NCBI RefSeq assembly: GCF_008973825.1
Contig: NZ_WCHR01000007.1
Span: 124,001 to 188,000, forward strand
From: Gemmobacter serpentinus
GTDB taxonomy: Bacteria; Pseudomonadota; Alphaproteobacteria; Rhodobacterales; Rhodobacteraceae
DNA length: 64,000 nucleotides
Direction: 5' to 3'
The position numbers were made by a program, and so were the translations under genes. The notes under the pieces are model-generated. The model saw only the letters and a list, made by a program, of their open reading frames with translations, did no database searches and was not told where the DNA came from. Shown piece by piece: positions 1-8,307 of this stretch; the stretch's first letter is position 1; each line of letters begins with the position of its first letter.

Positions 1-486
1 GAATGTCGAAAGGGGGCGGCACGCGCCTTCACGCTGCACGGTCTTTGGCCGCAATATGAAGAGGGTTGGCCCTCTTACTGCCGCACGGTGGAGCGCGATC
101 CCTCGCGTCAGGAAAGCGAAGGCATGGCTGATATCATGGGGGCATCCGGCCTTGCCTGGTATCAGTGGAAGAAGCACGGGCGTTGCGCCGGCTTGCCTGC
201 GCGGACCTATTACCAGACCATGCGCGAGGCCTTTGCGGGCGTGAAGATCCCTGCCGTATTCCCCAGGGTGAACAAACAGCTGAAAGTGCCCGCCGAAGTG
301 ATCGAGGGGGCCTTCCTGGAGGCCAATCCGCAGCTCAAACGCGATCAGGTGACCATCACCTGCGCCTCGGGCATGATCCAGGAGGTGCGGATCTGTCTGA
401 CCAAGGATCTGGAGCCACGCCGTTGCGGACGCGACGTGATCCGCGACTGCACGCTGAAGGATGCGGTGCTGGACCCCGTCCGCTAA
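1..486 (+). CDS. Ribonuclease T2 family protein, 5' end cut by window
   Basis: C-terminal part of a secreted RNase T2-type endoribonuclease, which cleaves RNA through a 2',3'-cyclic phosphate. The frame is open from base 1, so the N-terminus and any signal peptide lie outside the window. Both family active-site blocks are visible: HGLWP at bases 37-51 (CAS I) and a degenerate second block WYQWKKHGRC at bases 157-186 that keeps the catalytic KHG core. Several cysteines are spread through the C-terminal half, consistent with a disulfide-bonded periplasmic or extracellular enzyme. No operon partner is visible; the next gene converges. Family assignment is firm from the two motifs; the physiological role (RNA scavenging) is inferred. 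Confidence 0.88.
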   Translation, partial: ECRKGAARAFTLHGLWPQYEEGWPSYCRTVERDPSRQESEGMADIMGASGLAWYQWKKHGRCAGLPARTYYQTMREAFAGVKIPAVFPRVNKQLKVPAEVIEGAFLEANPQLKRDQVTITCASGMIQEVRICLTKDLEPRRCGRDVIRDCTLKDAVLDPVR

Positions 487-494
487 GCGGACCG

Positions 495-515
495 CGATTT
501 TTCGCCGAAAAATCG
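495..515. terminator. Hairpin between convergent RNase T2 and kinase genes
   Basis: Perfect 8-bp stem CGATTTTT / AAAAATCG around a 5-base loop, placed 9 bases after the RNase stop codon and 20 bases before the end of the opposing kinase gene. The A/T-rich stem could end transcription from both sides. A similar palindrome occurs at 60964-60984. Confidence 0.55.
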
Positions 516-535
516 AGGCCCCCCTGCGGTCAGGT

Positions 536-1519
536 TCAGATCAGGCCTTCCTTGCGGAACAGGGCCTTCAGATCAGCCTCGGGACGCGCGCCGAAATGGC
601 TGATCACTTCGGCGGCCGCCACACAGCCCATGCGGCCCGACACTTCAAGGCTTTGGCCGGTGGCCATGCCGTAGATAAAGCCTGCGGCGAACTGATCGCC
701 CGCCCCGGTCGCATCCACCGGCACCACACGGCGCACCGGCACCACGGCACGCTCGTCCCCGCGCAGCACGATCACCTCTTCGCCCGAGCGCGTGCAGGCC
801 ACCAGCCCGGCATCCTGCGCCGCCTGTTTCAGCGCGCTATCGAGATCGGTCTGATACAGGCTTTCCCATTCGTGCTGGTTGCCGATCACATAATCCAGAT
901 CGCGCACCAGACGGCGGAAATGATCGCGGTGACGGTTCACGCAGAAGGGGTCCGACAGCGCGATGCCCGCGCGCCCGCCCGATTGACGGCAGAGTTTCGC
1001 CGCGCGTTCAAACGCCTCCATTCCCTTGGGCTTGTCATACAGATAGCCCTCAAGGAACAGCACTTCGGTATCGCCCGCCACCTCGTCGCTCACATCCTCC
1101 GGCCCCAGTTCCGAGGAAATGCCGAGATAGGTGTTCATCGACCGCTCGCCATCGGGGGCCACGAAGATCATCGACCGCGAAGTCGGCAACTCGCCACCCG
1201 GCACCGGCGGGTTCACGAAGGCCGTGCCCTCATCGCCCATGGCCTTGGCATAGAACCGCCCCAAAGCGTCGTCATGCACACGGCCAATAAAGGCCGCGTT
1301 CAGCCCCAGCATCCCCAGCCCTGCCAGCGTATTGGCGACCGATCCGCCCGGGGCCTGCACCCGGTCCTTCATCGCAGCGTAAAGCAGTTCGCCCCGCTCG
1401 CGCTCCACCAGTTGCATGATGCCTTTCTCGATGCCCATCAGCTCCAGAAAGCTGTCATCGGCCTGCGCAAACACATCGACGATGGCATTGCCGATGCCGA
1501 CAACCTGATATTTCTTCAT
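536..1519 (-). CDS. PfkB-family carbohydrate/adenosine kinase
   Basis: A 327-residue ribokinase-fold kinase that phosphorylates a sugar or nucleoside with ATP in the cytoplasm. It has the N-terminal GIGNAIVD strand, a substrate-binding GG motif (APGGSVANT, about residues 57-65) and the PfkB signature 2 with anion hole and catalytic aspartate, DATGAGDQFAAGF. Alphaproteobacterial proteins with this sequence are commonly called adenosine kinase; the substrate cannot be fixed from sequence. Its ATG overlaps the stop codon of the upstream endonuclease III gene by 4 bp, so the two are translationally coupled. The pairing with a DNA repair enzyme looks positional rather than functional. Confidence 0.85.
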   Translation of the reverse strand: MKKYQVVGIGNAIVDVFAQADDSFLELMGIEKGIMQLVERERGELLYAAMKDRVQAPGGSVANTLAGLGMLGLNAAFIGRVHDDALGRFYAKAMGDEGTAFVNPPVPGGELPTSRSMIFVAPDGERSMNTYLGISSELGPEDVSDEVAGDTEVLFLEGYLYDKPKGMEAFERAAKLCRQSGGRAGIALSDPFCVNRHRDHFRRLVRDLDYVIGNQHEWESLYQTDLDSALKQAAQDAGLVACTRSGEEVIVLRGDERAVVPVRRVVPVDATGAGDQFAAGFIYGMATGQSLEVSGRMGCVAAAEVISHFGARPEADLKALFRKEGLI

Positions 1520-2160
1520 GCGGTTTTTTCCTCAAAATGACAAAGGTCCTGGATCAGACAATCCGGGCAACGGGGTTTGCGGGCGGTGCAGATGTAGCGC
1601 CCATGCAAAATCATCCAGTGATGGGCGTGTTGCTGGAACTCGGCCGGGATGTGATCTTCGATGGCGCGCTCCACCACATCGACATCCTTGCCGGGGCAAA
1701 TGCCGGTGCGATTGCCAAGGCGGAAGATATGGGTATCCACGGCCTGGGTCGGCACATGCCACCACATGTTCAACACGACATTGGCAGTCTTGCGCCCGAC
1801 ACCGGGCAGGGATTGCAGGGCGGCCCGGCTGCTTGGCACCTCGCCACCATAGTCATTGACCAGAATTTCCGACAGCCGGATCACGTTCTTGGCCTTCTGG
1901 CGGAACAGGCCGATGGTCTTGATCGCCTCTGTCACGCCCTCGATCCCGAGGTCGAGCATCTTCTGCGGTGTGTCCACGCGCGCAAAAAGAGGGCGCGTTG
2001 CCTTGTTCACCCCTGCATCGGTCGCCTGTGCCGACAAGGCCACCGCCACCAGCAGCGTATAGGCATTGGTGTGATACAGTTCACCCTGCGGTTCCGCCTC
2101 TTGCGTACGGAACCGGGTAAAAATCTCGCGGATGCTATGGTAATCCAACTGTCGAGCCAT
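1516..2160 (-). CDS. nth: Endonuclease III
   Basis: A 214-residue bifunctional DNA glycosylase/AP lyase that removes oxidised pyrimidines. The helix-hairpin-helix LPGVGRKTANVV carries the catalytic lysine, VDTHIFRLGNR the catalytic aspartate, and the C-terminal CTARKPRCPDCLIQDLC gives the C-X6-C-X2-C-X5-C [4Fe-4S] site. Length matches the family. The ATG is preceded by AGGA at good spacing. It is the first gene of a two-gene unit with the PfkB kinase downstream. Confidence 0.97.
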   Translation of the reverse strand: MARQLDYHSIREIFTRFRTQEAEPQGELYHTNAYTLLVAVALSAQATDAGVNKATRPLFARVDTPQKMLDLGIEGVTEAIKTIGLFRQKAKNVIRLSEILVNDYGGEVPSSRAALQSLPGVGRKTANVVLNMWWHVPTQAVDTHIFRLGNRTGICPGKDVDVVERAIEDHIPAEFQQHAHHWMILHGRYICTARKPRCPDCLIQDLCHFEEKTA

Positions 2161-2270
2161 GGCGCTTCCTAGCCCGCGGACGCGCCGCTGCCAAGCAAAG
2201 CCGCAGGTTCCGGGTCGCTGCCCGCATTTTTACCGCCTATTGTGACAGCAAGAACCAGTTGAGACCGATC

Positions 2271-3134
2271 ATGACCGACCAATCCAGCCCCTATCATTAC
2301 CGCGTCATCGCCCGCGCCCTGGCCGAAATCGACGCGGGCGGGCCGTCCTTGACGCTGGACGGGCTGGCCGGCCGCATGGGCATGAGCCCCGCGCATTTCC
2401 AGCGCATCTTCTCGCAATGGGTAGGGGTCAGCCCGAAACGCTACCAGCAATATCTGACGCTGGACCATGCAAGGCGCCTGCTGGCCGAGCGGCATTCGGT
2501 GCTGGAAACCTCACACGCGACCGGGTTGTCTGGCGGTGGGCGACTGCATGATCTGTTCCTGCGGTGGGAGGCCATGACACCGGGCGAGTTTGCCCGGGCT
2601 GGCGCGGGTCTGACCATTCGCTATGGCTGGTTTGACAGCCCCTTCGGCCCGGCGCTTGTCATGGCCACCGATCGCGGCATCTGCGGTGTGGGTTTTGCCG
2701 CCGAGCAAGGCGAGGCTCAGGTGCTGGCCGATCTCAGCGCCCGCTGGCCTGGTGCGCGGGTCCTCGAAGATGCCCCTGCCCTGCGGGTTTGGGCGGATGC
2801 GGCCTTTGGCGGAGGGACGCAGGCACCGCTGCATCTGATCGGTGCGCCCTTCCAGATCAAGGTCTGGGAGGCGCTGCTGGCCGTGCCATCCGGCCATGTC
2901 ACCACCTATTCCGATCTCGCCCGCGTGATCGGCCATCCGGCGGCTGTGCGCGCCGTCGGCACCGCCGTGGGGCGCAACCCGATCAGCTTCCTGATCCCCT
3001 GCCACCGCGCCTTGCGCAAATCAGGTGGCCTTGGCGGTTACCATTGGGGTCTGCCGGTCAAACGCGCGATGCTGGCATGGGAATCCGCGCGCAGCGAAAC
3101 CGAAGCCGACCCCCATACCGCGCCCGCCGCCTGA
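2271..3134 (+). CDS. AraC-type HTH fused to methylated-DNA--cysteine methyltransferase (Ada-like)
   Basis: A 287-residue fusion: an AraC-type helix-turn-helix domain (about residues 15-100, ending in the MTPGEF motif) followed by an O6-alkylguanine-DNA alkyltransferase domain with the active-site motif IPCHR and the HTH region GHVTTYSDLARVIG. It would repair O6-alkylguanine by irreversible transfer to the PCHR cysteine and probably regulate genes. Unlike E. coli Ada it lacks the N-terminal zinc/methylphosphotriester sensor domain with its four cysteines. The ATG at 2271 is preferred over an upstream TTG at 2259. It is monocistronic by appearance. Confidence 0.92.
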   Translation: MTDQSSPYHYRVIARALAEIDAGGPSLTLDGLAGRMGMSPAHFQRIFSQWVGVSPKRYQQYLTLDHARRLLAERHSVLETSHATGLSGGGRLHDLFLRWEAMTPGEFARAGAGLTIRYGWFDSPFGPALVMATDRGICGVGFAAEQGEAQVLADLSARWPGARVLEDAPALRVWADAAFGGGTQAPLHLIGAPFQIKVWEALLAVPSGHVTTYSDLARVIGHPAAVRAVGTAVGRNPISFLIPCHRALRKSGGLGGYHWGLPVKRAMLAWESARSETEADPHTAPAA

Positions 3135-3268
3135 CGCGAAACCGTGAACGCGCTGAAATGTGATGGGCAATTTTTTGCTGCACATCATGCAACGAATTCC
3201 GCTTTGCCACGTTAATGGGCTAAGCTGGGGGCAAGGCCCGGCTGGGCTGACCATAACGAGGCATGACC

Positions 3269-3922
3269 ATGACCATCAAAACCTCCCTGATTTGCGGCCT
3301 GCTGGGCGCAAGCCTGCTCGCAGGCTGTGTGCAGGACCCCTATCGTTACGAGGACCCCAATGCGCGCGCCAAGGGCGGCGCATTGGCAGGCGGGTTGATC
3401 GGCGCCGTGGCAGGCGCCAAGTCGGGCGGTGATGACCGTCTGGCCAAGGCCGTGATCGGCGGCGCCATCGGCGCGGCGGCCGGCGGGGCCATCGGCAGCG
3501 CGCTGGATAACCAGGCGGCAGAACTGCGCCAGCAACTCGGCGGCAATGCCAATGTGGTGAACACCGGCAATGGCATCAATGTCACCATGGGCCAGGACGT
3601 GCTGTTCGCCACCGACAGCTTCACCGTGCGTCCTGATCAGGCCTATAACCTGAACGCCATCGCTCAGAACCTGTTGCGCTATCCCAATAGCCGCGTGGAA
3701 ATTGTCGGCCATACCGACAGCGACGGCGACGCCGCCTATAACCAGACCCTGTCGGAACGCCGCGCGGCAGCCGTCAGCAATGTCATCGCCGCCAATGGCG
3801 TGCCGGCCAGCCGCCTTTCGGCCTATGGCCGCGGCGAAAGCCAGCCGATTGCCTCGAACCTGACCGCGCAGGGCAAGCAACAGAACCGCCGGGTCGAGAT
3901 CAGCATCATCCCGCTGCGCTGA
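3269..3922 (+). CDS. OmpA-family outer-membrane lipoprotein with glycine zipper
   Basis: A 217-residue lipoprotein anchored in the outer membrane with a C-terminal peptidoglycan-binding OmpA domain. The N-terminus is a lipoprotein signal peptide ending in the lipobox LLAGC (Cys about residue 20). A glycine-zipper stretch (GGALAGGLIGAVAGA and GGAIGAAAGGAIGSA) follows, then the OmpA domain with VEIVGHTDSDG and the NRRVEI end motif. Two in-frame ATGs lie six bases apart (3263 and 3269); GAGG ends one base before the first and sits 7 bases from the second, so 3269 is chosen. It resembles YiaD/Pal-like proteins and probably tethers the envelope. Confidence 0.92.
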   Translation: MTIKTSLICGLLGASLLAGCVQDPYRYEDPNARAKGGALAGGLIGAVAGAKSGGDDRLAKAVIGGAIGAAAGGAIGSALDNQAAELRQQLGGNANVVNTGNGINVTMGQDVLFATDSFTVRPDQAYNLNAIAQNLLRYPNSRVEIVGHTDSDGDAAYNQTLSERRAAAVSNVIAANGVPASRLSAYGRGESQPIASNLTAQGKQQNRRVEISIIPLR

Positions 3923-3943
3923 TCCTCCTGGACATCGATCTTG

Positions 3944-3968
3944 GGGCGCGGTTCTGCCGCGCCCTTTT
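3944..3968 (+). terminator. Rho-independent terminator after OmpA lipoprotein
   Basis: Perfect 8-bp GC stem GGGCGCGG / CCGCGCCC with loop TTCTG, followed by TTTT, 21 bases after the OmpA stop codon. Confidence 0.8.
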
Positions 3969-4058
3969 CCATTGCCGTTTCGCCTGATCGGTCATATTTT
4001 TTAACCAGCACCTGTGCCTTTATGCAAAGCCACGTTCTTGGCCCCCGCCGGAGACCCC

Positions 4059-4826
4059 ATGCCCTTCGAGAAGATCGCCGCCGAAAAACTTTCGCAGTCC
4101 GTCTCGCGTCAGATCGAATTGTTGATCCTGCGCGGCATCCTGCGCCCCGGTGAGCGGCTTCCGGCTGAGCGCGATCTGGCCGAACGCATGGGCGTGTCGC
4201 GCCCCTCGCTGCGCGAGGCGCTGGAGGCGCTGGAACTGAAGGGCTTGCTGGTCACCCGCCCAGGTGCCGGTTGTTTCGTGGCCGAAGTGCTGGGCAATGC
4301 CTTCGCGCCTGCGCTGGTGGAACTGTTCTCGGCGCATGACGATGCGGTGCAGGATTACATCGCCTTCCGCCGTGATCTGGAATCCCTGGCGGCCGACCGC
4401 GCCGCCCGGCTTGGCTCGGCCACCGACCTGGAGGTGATCGCGACGATCTTCACCAAGATGGAGGCCGCGCATCTGAAGCGCGACCCCTCGGATGAAGCTG
4501 CGCTGGATGCCGAATTTCACATGGCCATCATCGAGGCCAGCCATAACATCATCATGCTGCATATGATGCGGTCGATGTTTGATCTGTTGAAACAGGGTGT
4601 GTTCTACAATCGCCAGATGATGTTCCGCAATCGGATCACCCGCGACAACCTGCTGGACCAGCACCGCGCCATCAATGCGGCCATTCAGGCGCGCGATCCG
4701 TCAGCAGCCCGGGCGGCGGCGGCATTGCATATGGATTATGTTGAACAGGCTTTGGCCGAACATGCCAAGGCCGAACGCAATGAGGCAATTGCCCGCCAAC
4801 GCATCGAACACGAGCGCAGTCGCTGA
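4059..4826 (+). CDS. GntR-family regulator, FCD subfamily
   Basis: A 255-residue transcription factor. The N-terminal winged helix includes LPAERDLAERMGVSRPSLREAL (recognition region, split here only for description) and is followed by an all-helical FCD ligand-binding domain with the metal-site pattern LDAEFHMAI...ASHN and LDQHRAI. It belongs to the FadR/PdhR/LldR group, which usually senses small organic acids and binds TNGTnnnACNA-like operators. The ATG at 4059 has GGAG at ideal spacing and is preferred to a GTG 45 bases upstream. No metabolic gene is adjacent, so the regulon is unknown. It faces the ATP synthase operon tail to tail. Confidence 0.9.
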   Translation: MPFEKIAAEKLSQSVSRQIELLILRGILRPGERLPAERDLAERMGVSRPSLREALEALELKGLLVTRPGAGCFVAEVLGNAFAPALVELFSAHDDAVQDYIAFRRDLESLAADRAARLGSATDLEVIATIFTKMEAAHLKRDPSDEAALDAEFHMAIIEASHNIIMLHMMRSMFDLLKQGVFYNRQMMFRNRITRDNLLDQHRAINAAIQARDPSAARAAAALHMDYVEQALAEHAKAERNEAIARQRIEHERSR

Positions 4827-4851
4827 TTCACGGACACTGGAAAGGCCAAAG

Positions 4852-4880
4852 AAAAACCCGGCCACAAGGACCGGGTTTTT
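4852..4880. terminator. Bidirectional terminator between FCD regulator and atpF
   Basis: Perfect 10-bp stem AAAAACCCGG / CCGGGTTTTT with a 9-base loop. The A and T tracts flank it on both strands, so it can end both the regulator transcript and the atp operon. Confidence 0.9.
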
Positions 4881-4905
4881 CAGATCGTATCGGGCGCGTC
4901 GAAGA

Positions 4906-5463
4906 TCAGTGCAGCTTGGCTGCAACCTGATCGATGGCCTCATCGATGGTGGCCGCAGCGCCTTCGGTCGAAAGCTGCTTCGACAGCACGCTGGAGGCTG
5001 CGGCAATCGCCACATCCACGGCGCGCTCGCGCACTTCACGGATGGCACCAGCCTCGGCCGAAGCAATCCGTTCTTCTGCGGCAGCCAGACGACGGGTGAT
5101 CGAGGCCTTCAGATCCTCTTTCGCTTGCGCCGCAGCGGATTGGGCTTCGGCTTTCGCCGCAGCCACGATCCGCTCCGACTGTTCCATCATCTCTTTCGAC
5201 TTGCGCTCGTAAGATGCGAGAATGGCTTTCGCCTCTTCACGCAGCGCCTTGGCCTCTTCCAGCTCGGCCTTGATGGTCTGCGCACGCGCATCCAGCAAAC
5301 CGCCCAGCTTGGCCGGGACCTTCATCAACAGCAGGAAGCCGACAAAGACGATGAACGCGATCAACACGATGAAATCGGTGTTTCGCAGCGAGAAGAACGG
5401 GCCACTTGCGGCAAATGCCGGGCTTGCCATCAGCGCGAACAGAACGGGGGTCAGCTTTTTCAT
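4906..5463 (-). CDS. atpF: ATP synthase F0 subunit b
   Basis: A 185-residue peripheral-stalk subunit of the F0F1 ATP synthase. It has an N-terminal hydrophobic segment (about residues 31-50, DFIVLIAFIVFVGFLLLM) preceded by a signal-like stretch, then a long charged, Ala/Glu-rich coiled coil running almost to the C-terminus. In alphaproteobacteria the last gene of the atpI-B-E-X-F operon is the canonical b, and the longer N-terminal extension fits that. It starts 4 bp after the stop of the b' gene. The F1 operon is not in the window, as is usual for this group. Confidence 0.94.
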   Translation of the reverse strand: MKKLTPVLFALMASPAFAASGPFFSLRNTDFIVLIAFIVFVGFLLLMKVPAKLGGLLDARAQTIKAELEEAKALREEAKAILASYERKSKEMMEQSERIVAAAKAEAQSAAAQAKEDLKASITRRLAAAEERIASAEAGAIREVRERAVDVAIAAASSVLSKQLSTEGAAATIDEAIDQVAAKLH

Positions 5464-5467
5464 GGGC

Positions 5468-6001
5468 TTACCCTTTCAGTTTCGCAGTGACAGCAGCCGT
5501 GATGCTGCGCGCGTCCGCCTTGCCACCCAGAGCTGCGACCAGCTCTTTCGCGGTGTCTTTGGCCACTTCCGTGACGCTTTCCAGCGCACCGGCGCGGATC
5601 TCGCCGATCCGGCTCTCCGATTCCGCAACCTTGGCTGCGATTTCGGCATCGGCCTTGGCCGTTGCCTTGTCGAGATCAGCCTGGATTTCGGCCTTGGCGG
5701 CAGCGACGATGGCAGCCGCATCCGCACGCGCCTTGTCCAGCGCGGCGTTATAGGCCTTCTCGGCGGCGAGCGCCTTTTGCTTCAGCTCTTCAGCTGCGGC
5801 AAGATCATTGGTGATGGTGCTGCTGCGGTCAGCCAGAACCGCCCCGATGCGGGGCAGCGCCACGAGGCGCAGCACGAAATAGATCACGACAAGCGCGACC
5901 ACCAGCCAGAAGATCTGGTTCTGCCAGGTCGAGACGTCGAGTTGCGGCATACCGACGGATTGCCCCGCCGCGCCTGCCGCGTCATGCGCTTCGGTCGCCA
6001 T
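5468..6001 (-). CDS. atpX: ATP synthase F0 subunit b'
   Basis: A 177-residue second stalk subunit. In photosynthetic and many other alphaproteobacteria b and b' form a heterodimer in place of the b homodimer. It has a short polar Ala/Gly-rich N-terminus, one transmembrane helix (about residues 28-47, [20 protein letters not shown]) and a coiled-coil domain rich in Ala, Asp and Glu. It is placed between atpE and atpF and is sometimes called atpG or atpF2. Confidence 0.93.
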   Translation of the reverse strand: MATEAHDAAGAAGQSVGMPQLDVSTWQNQIFWLVVALVVIYFVLRLVALPRIGAVLADRSSTITNDLAAAEELKQKALAAEKAYNAALDKARADAAAIVAAAKAEIQADLDKATAKADAEIAAKVAESESRIGEIRAGALESVTEVAKDTAKELVAALGGKADARSITAAVTAKLKG

Positions 6002-6079
6002 GTGATTTCCTCACGTTCGTCAAAAACCTGGCCGGGGGGCGCAAAGCCCACCCGGCCGAGATGCCTGGACGCGTCAGGA

Positions 6080-6316
6080 TCAGACGGCGAACATCAGCAG
6101 CAGGGCGATCAGGAACGAGAAGATGCCCAGAGCTTCGGCAAACGCGATGCCGACGAAGAGGTTAGCGGTCTGGCCGGCAGCAGCGGACGGATTGCGCAGG
6201 GCGCCTTCCAGGAACTTGCCGACGATGTTACCGACGCCGAGGCCAGCACCGGCCAGGCCGAAAGCTGCGAGGCCAGCACCGATGTATTTGCCGAGCAGAG
6301 CGAGTTCGCCTTCCAT
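6080..6316 (-). CDS. atpE: ATP synthase F0 subunit c
   Basis: The 78-residue proteolipid that forms the proton-translocating rotor ring. Two transmembrane helices flank the polar loop RNP (residues 41-43). Helix 1 holds the Gly/Ala repeats [18 protein letters not shown]; helix 2 has the essential carboxylate Glu61 in [13 protein letters not shown]. No sodium-binding Gln/Ser pattern is obvious, so it is probably proton-coupled. Located between atpB and atpX. Confidence 0.97.
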   Translation of the reverse strand: MEGELALLGKYIGAGLAAFGLAGAGLGVGNIVGKFLEGALRNPSAAAGQTANLFVGIAFAEALGIFSFLIALLLMFAV

Positions 6317-6362
6317 GTCGTAGACTCCTATGGTTGGAATGGCTGGATATTAAGTTCGGACC

Positions 6363-7133
6363 TTAGTGATGGGCGTCGCCCACCGCGTCCTTCAGATAGA
6401 CGCAGGTCAGAATGGTGAAGACATAGGCCTGAACACAGGCCACGAGAACCTCAAGCGCATAGATGCCGACGGCACCCAGCACAGCGACCGGCATGATGAC
6501 GGTCATCGAGGCAAAGCCCGCGAACACTTTCAGCACCGCGTGACCGGCCAGCAGGTTGCCGGCAAGACGGATGGAGTGCGAGACGGGGCGCATCATGTAG
6601 GAGATGACCTCGATCACGGCGAGGACCGGACGCAGCGCCAGCGGTGCCGAAGTGATCCAGAACATCGCGAGGAAGCCCGGGCCCTTGCGAACCAGACCCA
6701 GCAGGGTGATGCCGAAGAAGACCAGCAGCGCCAGCGTCACGGTGACCGCGACATGGCTGGTGGTGGTGAAGCTCATCGGCAGCAGGCCAAGCAGGTTGGC
6801 GAACAGGATGAACAGGAACAGCGTCATGATGTAGGGGAAATACTTCACCCCTTCATGGCCGGTCACGTCTTCAACCGTCTTGTAGACAAAGCCGTAAAGC
6901 AGCTCACCGATCGACTGCACCCGCGACGGGATGATGGCGCGGCCACGCGAGCCGAACACCATCAGCGCGATGATGACGATCACCGTCATTGCCATCCAGA
7001 AGGTGACATTGGTGATCTCATACCATTTGATATCAGTGGTGCAATCGGCGTGGGCGGCATCACAGAAGAACCGCTTCACAATGAACTGGTCCATCGGGTG
7101 AATTGCAAAACCGGTCTCAGCCAAGTTCGTCAT
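6363..7133 (-). CDS. atpB: ATP synthase F0 subunit a
   Basis: The 256-residue membrane subunit that forms the proton half-channels against the c ring. It has about five to six hydrophobic helices; the essential arginine is in [14 protein letters not shown] and the following conserved helix contains the polar [13 protein letters not shown]. The start codon lies 17 bp inside the end of atpI, so the two are probably translationally coupled. Confidence 0.97.
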   Translation of the reverse strand: MTNLAETGFAIHPMDQFIVKRFFCDAAHADCTTDIKWYEITNVTFWMAMTVIVIIALMVFGSRGRAIIPSRVQSIGELLYGFVYKTVEDVTGHEGVKYFPYIMTLFLFILFANLLGLLPMSFTTTSHVAVTVTLALLVFFGITLLGLVRKGPGFLAMFWITSAPLALRPVLAVIEVISYMMRPVSHSIRLAGNLLAGHAVLKVFAGFASMTVIMPVAVLGAVGIYALEVLVACVQAYVFTILTCVYLKDAVGDAHH

Positions 7134-7479
7134 CCTTCGGTTCCGGCGGTGGCTCCGCCTTTGTCTGCGCGTTCATGGCCCGCATCTGGCGCTCCTGCAG
7201 GTCACGGGCGGTGCCGATGACGACGCGGATGCCGGCGACGAAGCCGAACAGAAGGAAAATCACCAGCAGGATGGGCTTGGTGCCGAACATATGGTCCAGC
7301 CCGTATCCGATACCGCCCCCGACCACGATGCCGGATATCAGTTCGATCACCATCCGCCAGGCCATTTCCGCCTGCGAAAAATTCTGCCCCATTCCGGCTG
7401 GCTTGGCCTTGGCACCTTTCACCGCACCGATCCGCGCCTCAAGTCTGCGCAGCCGCTCGGCATCGGGTTCTTGCGCCAT
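7117..7479 (-). CDS. atpI: ATP synthase assembly protein AtpI/AtpZ-like
   Basis: A 120-residue small membrane protein, first gene of the F0 operon. It has a charged N-terminal region, two hydrophobic segments (about residues 43-65 and 72-92 with the conserved [10 protein letters not shown] pattern) and a polar Pro/Glu-rich tail. AtpI proteins help c-ring assembly or ion supply. The ATG at 7479 is preferred over a GTG six bases upstream. A good promoter lies just upstream. Confidence 0.9.
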   Translation of the reverse strand: MAQEPDAERLRRLEARIGAVKGAKAKPAGMGQNFSQAEMAWRMVIELISGIVVGGGIGYGLDHMFGTKPILLVIFLLFGFVAGIRVVIGTARDLQERQMRAMNAQTKAEPPPEPKDDELG

Positions 7480-7506
7480 GCTCACGCCCCCAGAACAGTC
7501 TCGGGG

Positions 7507-7535
7507 AACCTAGACAGGGCAAGGATATGAGTCAA
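7507..7535 (-). promoter_or_regulatory. Predicted sigma-70 promoter of the F0 atp operon
   Basis: On the minus strand TTGACT (7535-7530) and TAGGTT (7512-7507) are separated by exactly 17 bp, about 28 bp upstream of the atpI start. The -35 box matches five of six consensus bases. Confidence 0.6.
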
Positions 7536-7635
7536 GCAGAACAACCCGACGCAAGGCATTGATAAATAATGATTTTGCAAATTCAACCTTGCCCCGCAAC
7601 ACCTGTTTGCGCTGTCACGGTGACGTGAGGCATAT

Positions 7636-7651
7636 TCAACCTTCCGGTTGA
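7636..7651. promoter_or_regulatory. Candidate ArsR operator
   Basis: Perfect inverted repeat TCAACC-TTCC-GGTTGA, 33 bp upstream of the ArsR gene. A second ATTCAACCTT copy lies at 7579-7588. The position suggests autoregulation by the product of the following gene, which is inference. Confidence 0.45.
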
Positions 7652-7684
7652 CGATCCAGGCACCGCCCGTCAAAGCTGGACCCC

Positions 7685-8047
7685 ATGTCGCACTCCGGAT
7701 CCCCGCCTCCCGACCGTCTCAGCCCGATCTTCGCGGCGCTTGCCGATCCGACCCGACGCGCCATCCTCGCGATGCTGCTGGAAGATGACATGGCGGTGAC
7801 CGATGTGGCAGAGCCCTTCCAGATGTCACTCGCCGCGATTTCCAAACATCTGCAGGTGCTGTCCGAGGCCGGGCTGATCAGCCGCGAAAAGCGCGGCAGG
7901 GTGATCTGGTGCAAGCTGGAGCCCGACGCGCTGAAAGCCGCATCGGTCTGGATGCAGGGATTCGGCCAGTTCGAGCCGGTGGACCTCGACGCGCTGGAAC
8001 GCTTCCTCGCGGTCGAATTGCAGGATCCCGACACGACCGGGGAATGA
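7685..8047 (+). CDS. ArsR-family winged-helix regulator
   Basis: A 120-residue ArsR/SmtB-type repressor. The opening RLSPIFAALADPTRRAILAML and the recognition helix region MSLAAISKHLQVLSEAGLI are typical. It has one cysteine (VIWCKLE) and none of the paired CxC metal-sensing motifs, so it is probably not a classical metal sensor. Members of this branch often sit next to an SRPBCC (AHSA1) gene; here no such partner follows, though an AHSA1-type gene lies 3 kb away at 11172-11585. A palindrome upstream may be its own operator. Confidence 0.88.
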   Translation: MSHSGSPPPDRLSPIFAALADPTRRAILAMLLEDDMAVTDVAEPFQMSLAAISKHLQVLSEAGLISREKRGRVIWCKLEPDALKAASVWMQGFGQFEPVDLDALERFLAVELQDPDTTGE

Positions 8048-8077
8048 CCTGCCATCTGCATTGCTCACAGGAAGATT

Positions 8078-8193
8078 GAGTATTTGGGCAAGCAGCACAG
8101 GGCATAGATCTGCACGACACGCCCAAACCGGGTATCCTTCCTAGATGACCCACAGGTGCGCTACCCCTGTCTTTGCTGCTTGCCCAAATACTC
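8078..8193. repeat. 19-nt perfect inverted repeat pair (dispersed element)
   Basis: The sequence GAGTATTTGGGCAAGCAGC at 8078-8096 recurs as its exact reverse complement at 8175-8193, 78 bases apart, in the gene-free stretch between the ArsR gene and the 3' end of the malonyl-CoA synthetase gene. It resembles the elements at 40761-40783 and 43105-43180. Confidence 0.85.
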
Positions 8194-8307
8194 ATCCTGC
8201 CTTCAGGGCCAGCTTTGCAGTCGTAACACCATCGACCGGCCTGCAACTGCGATGGCAATGCCGTCGGGCGAGGGCCCCGGCGGGGCCTGAGCCCGGCGGC
8301 GCCCGGC

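Noticed and set aside
461-1540. 359-residue open frame on the plus strand opposite the PfkB kinase
   Set aside because: Composition is His/Arg/Gln-rich with no domain, as expected from the antisense of a GC-rich gene; the minus-strand gene has clear motifs.
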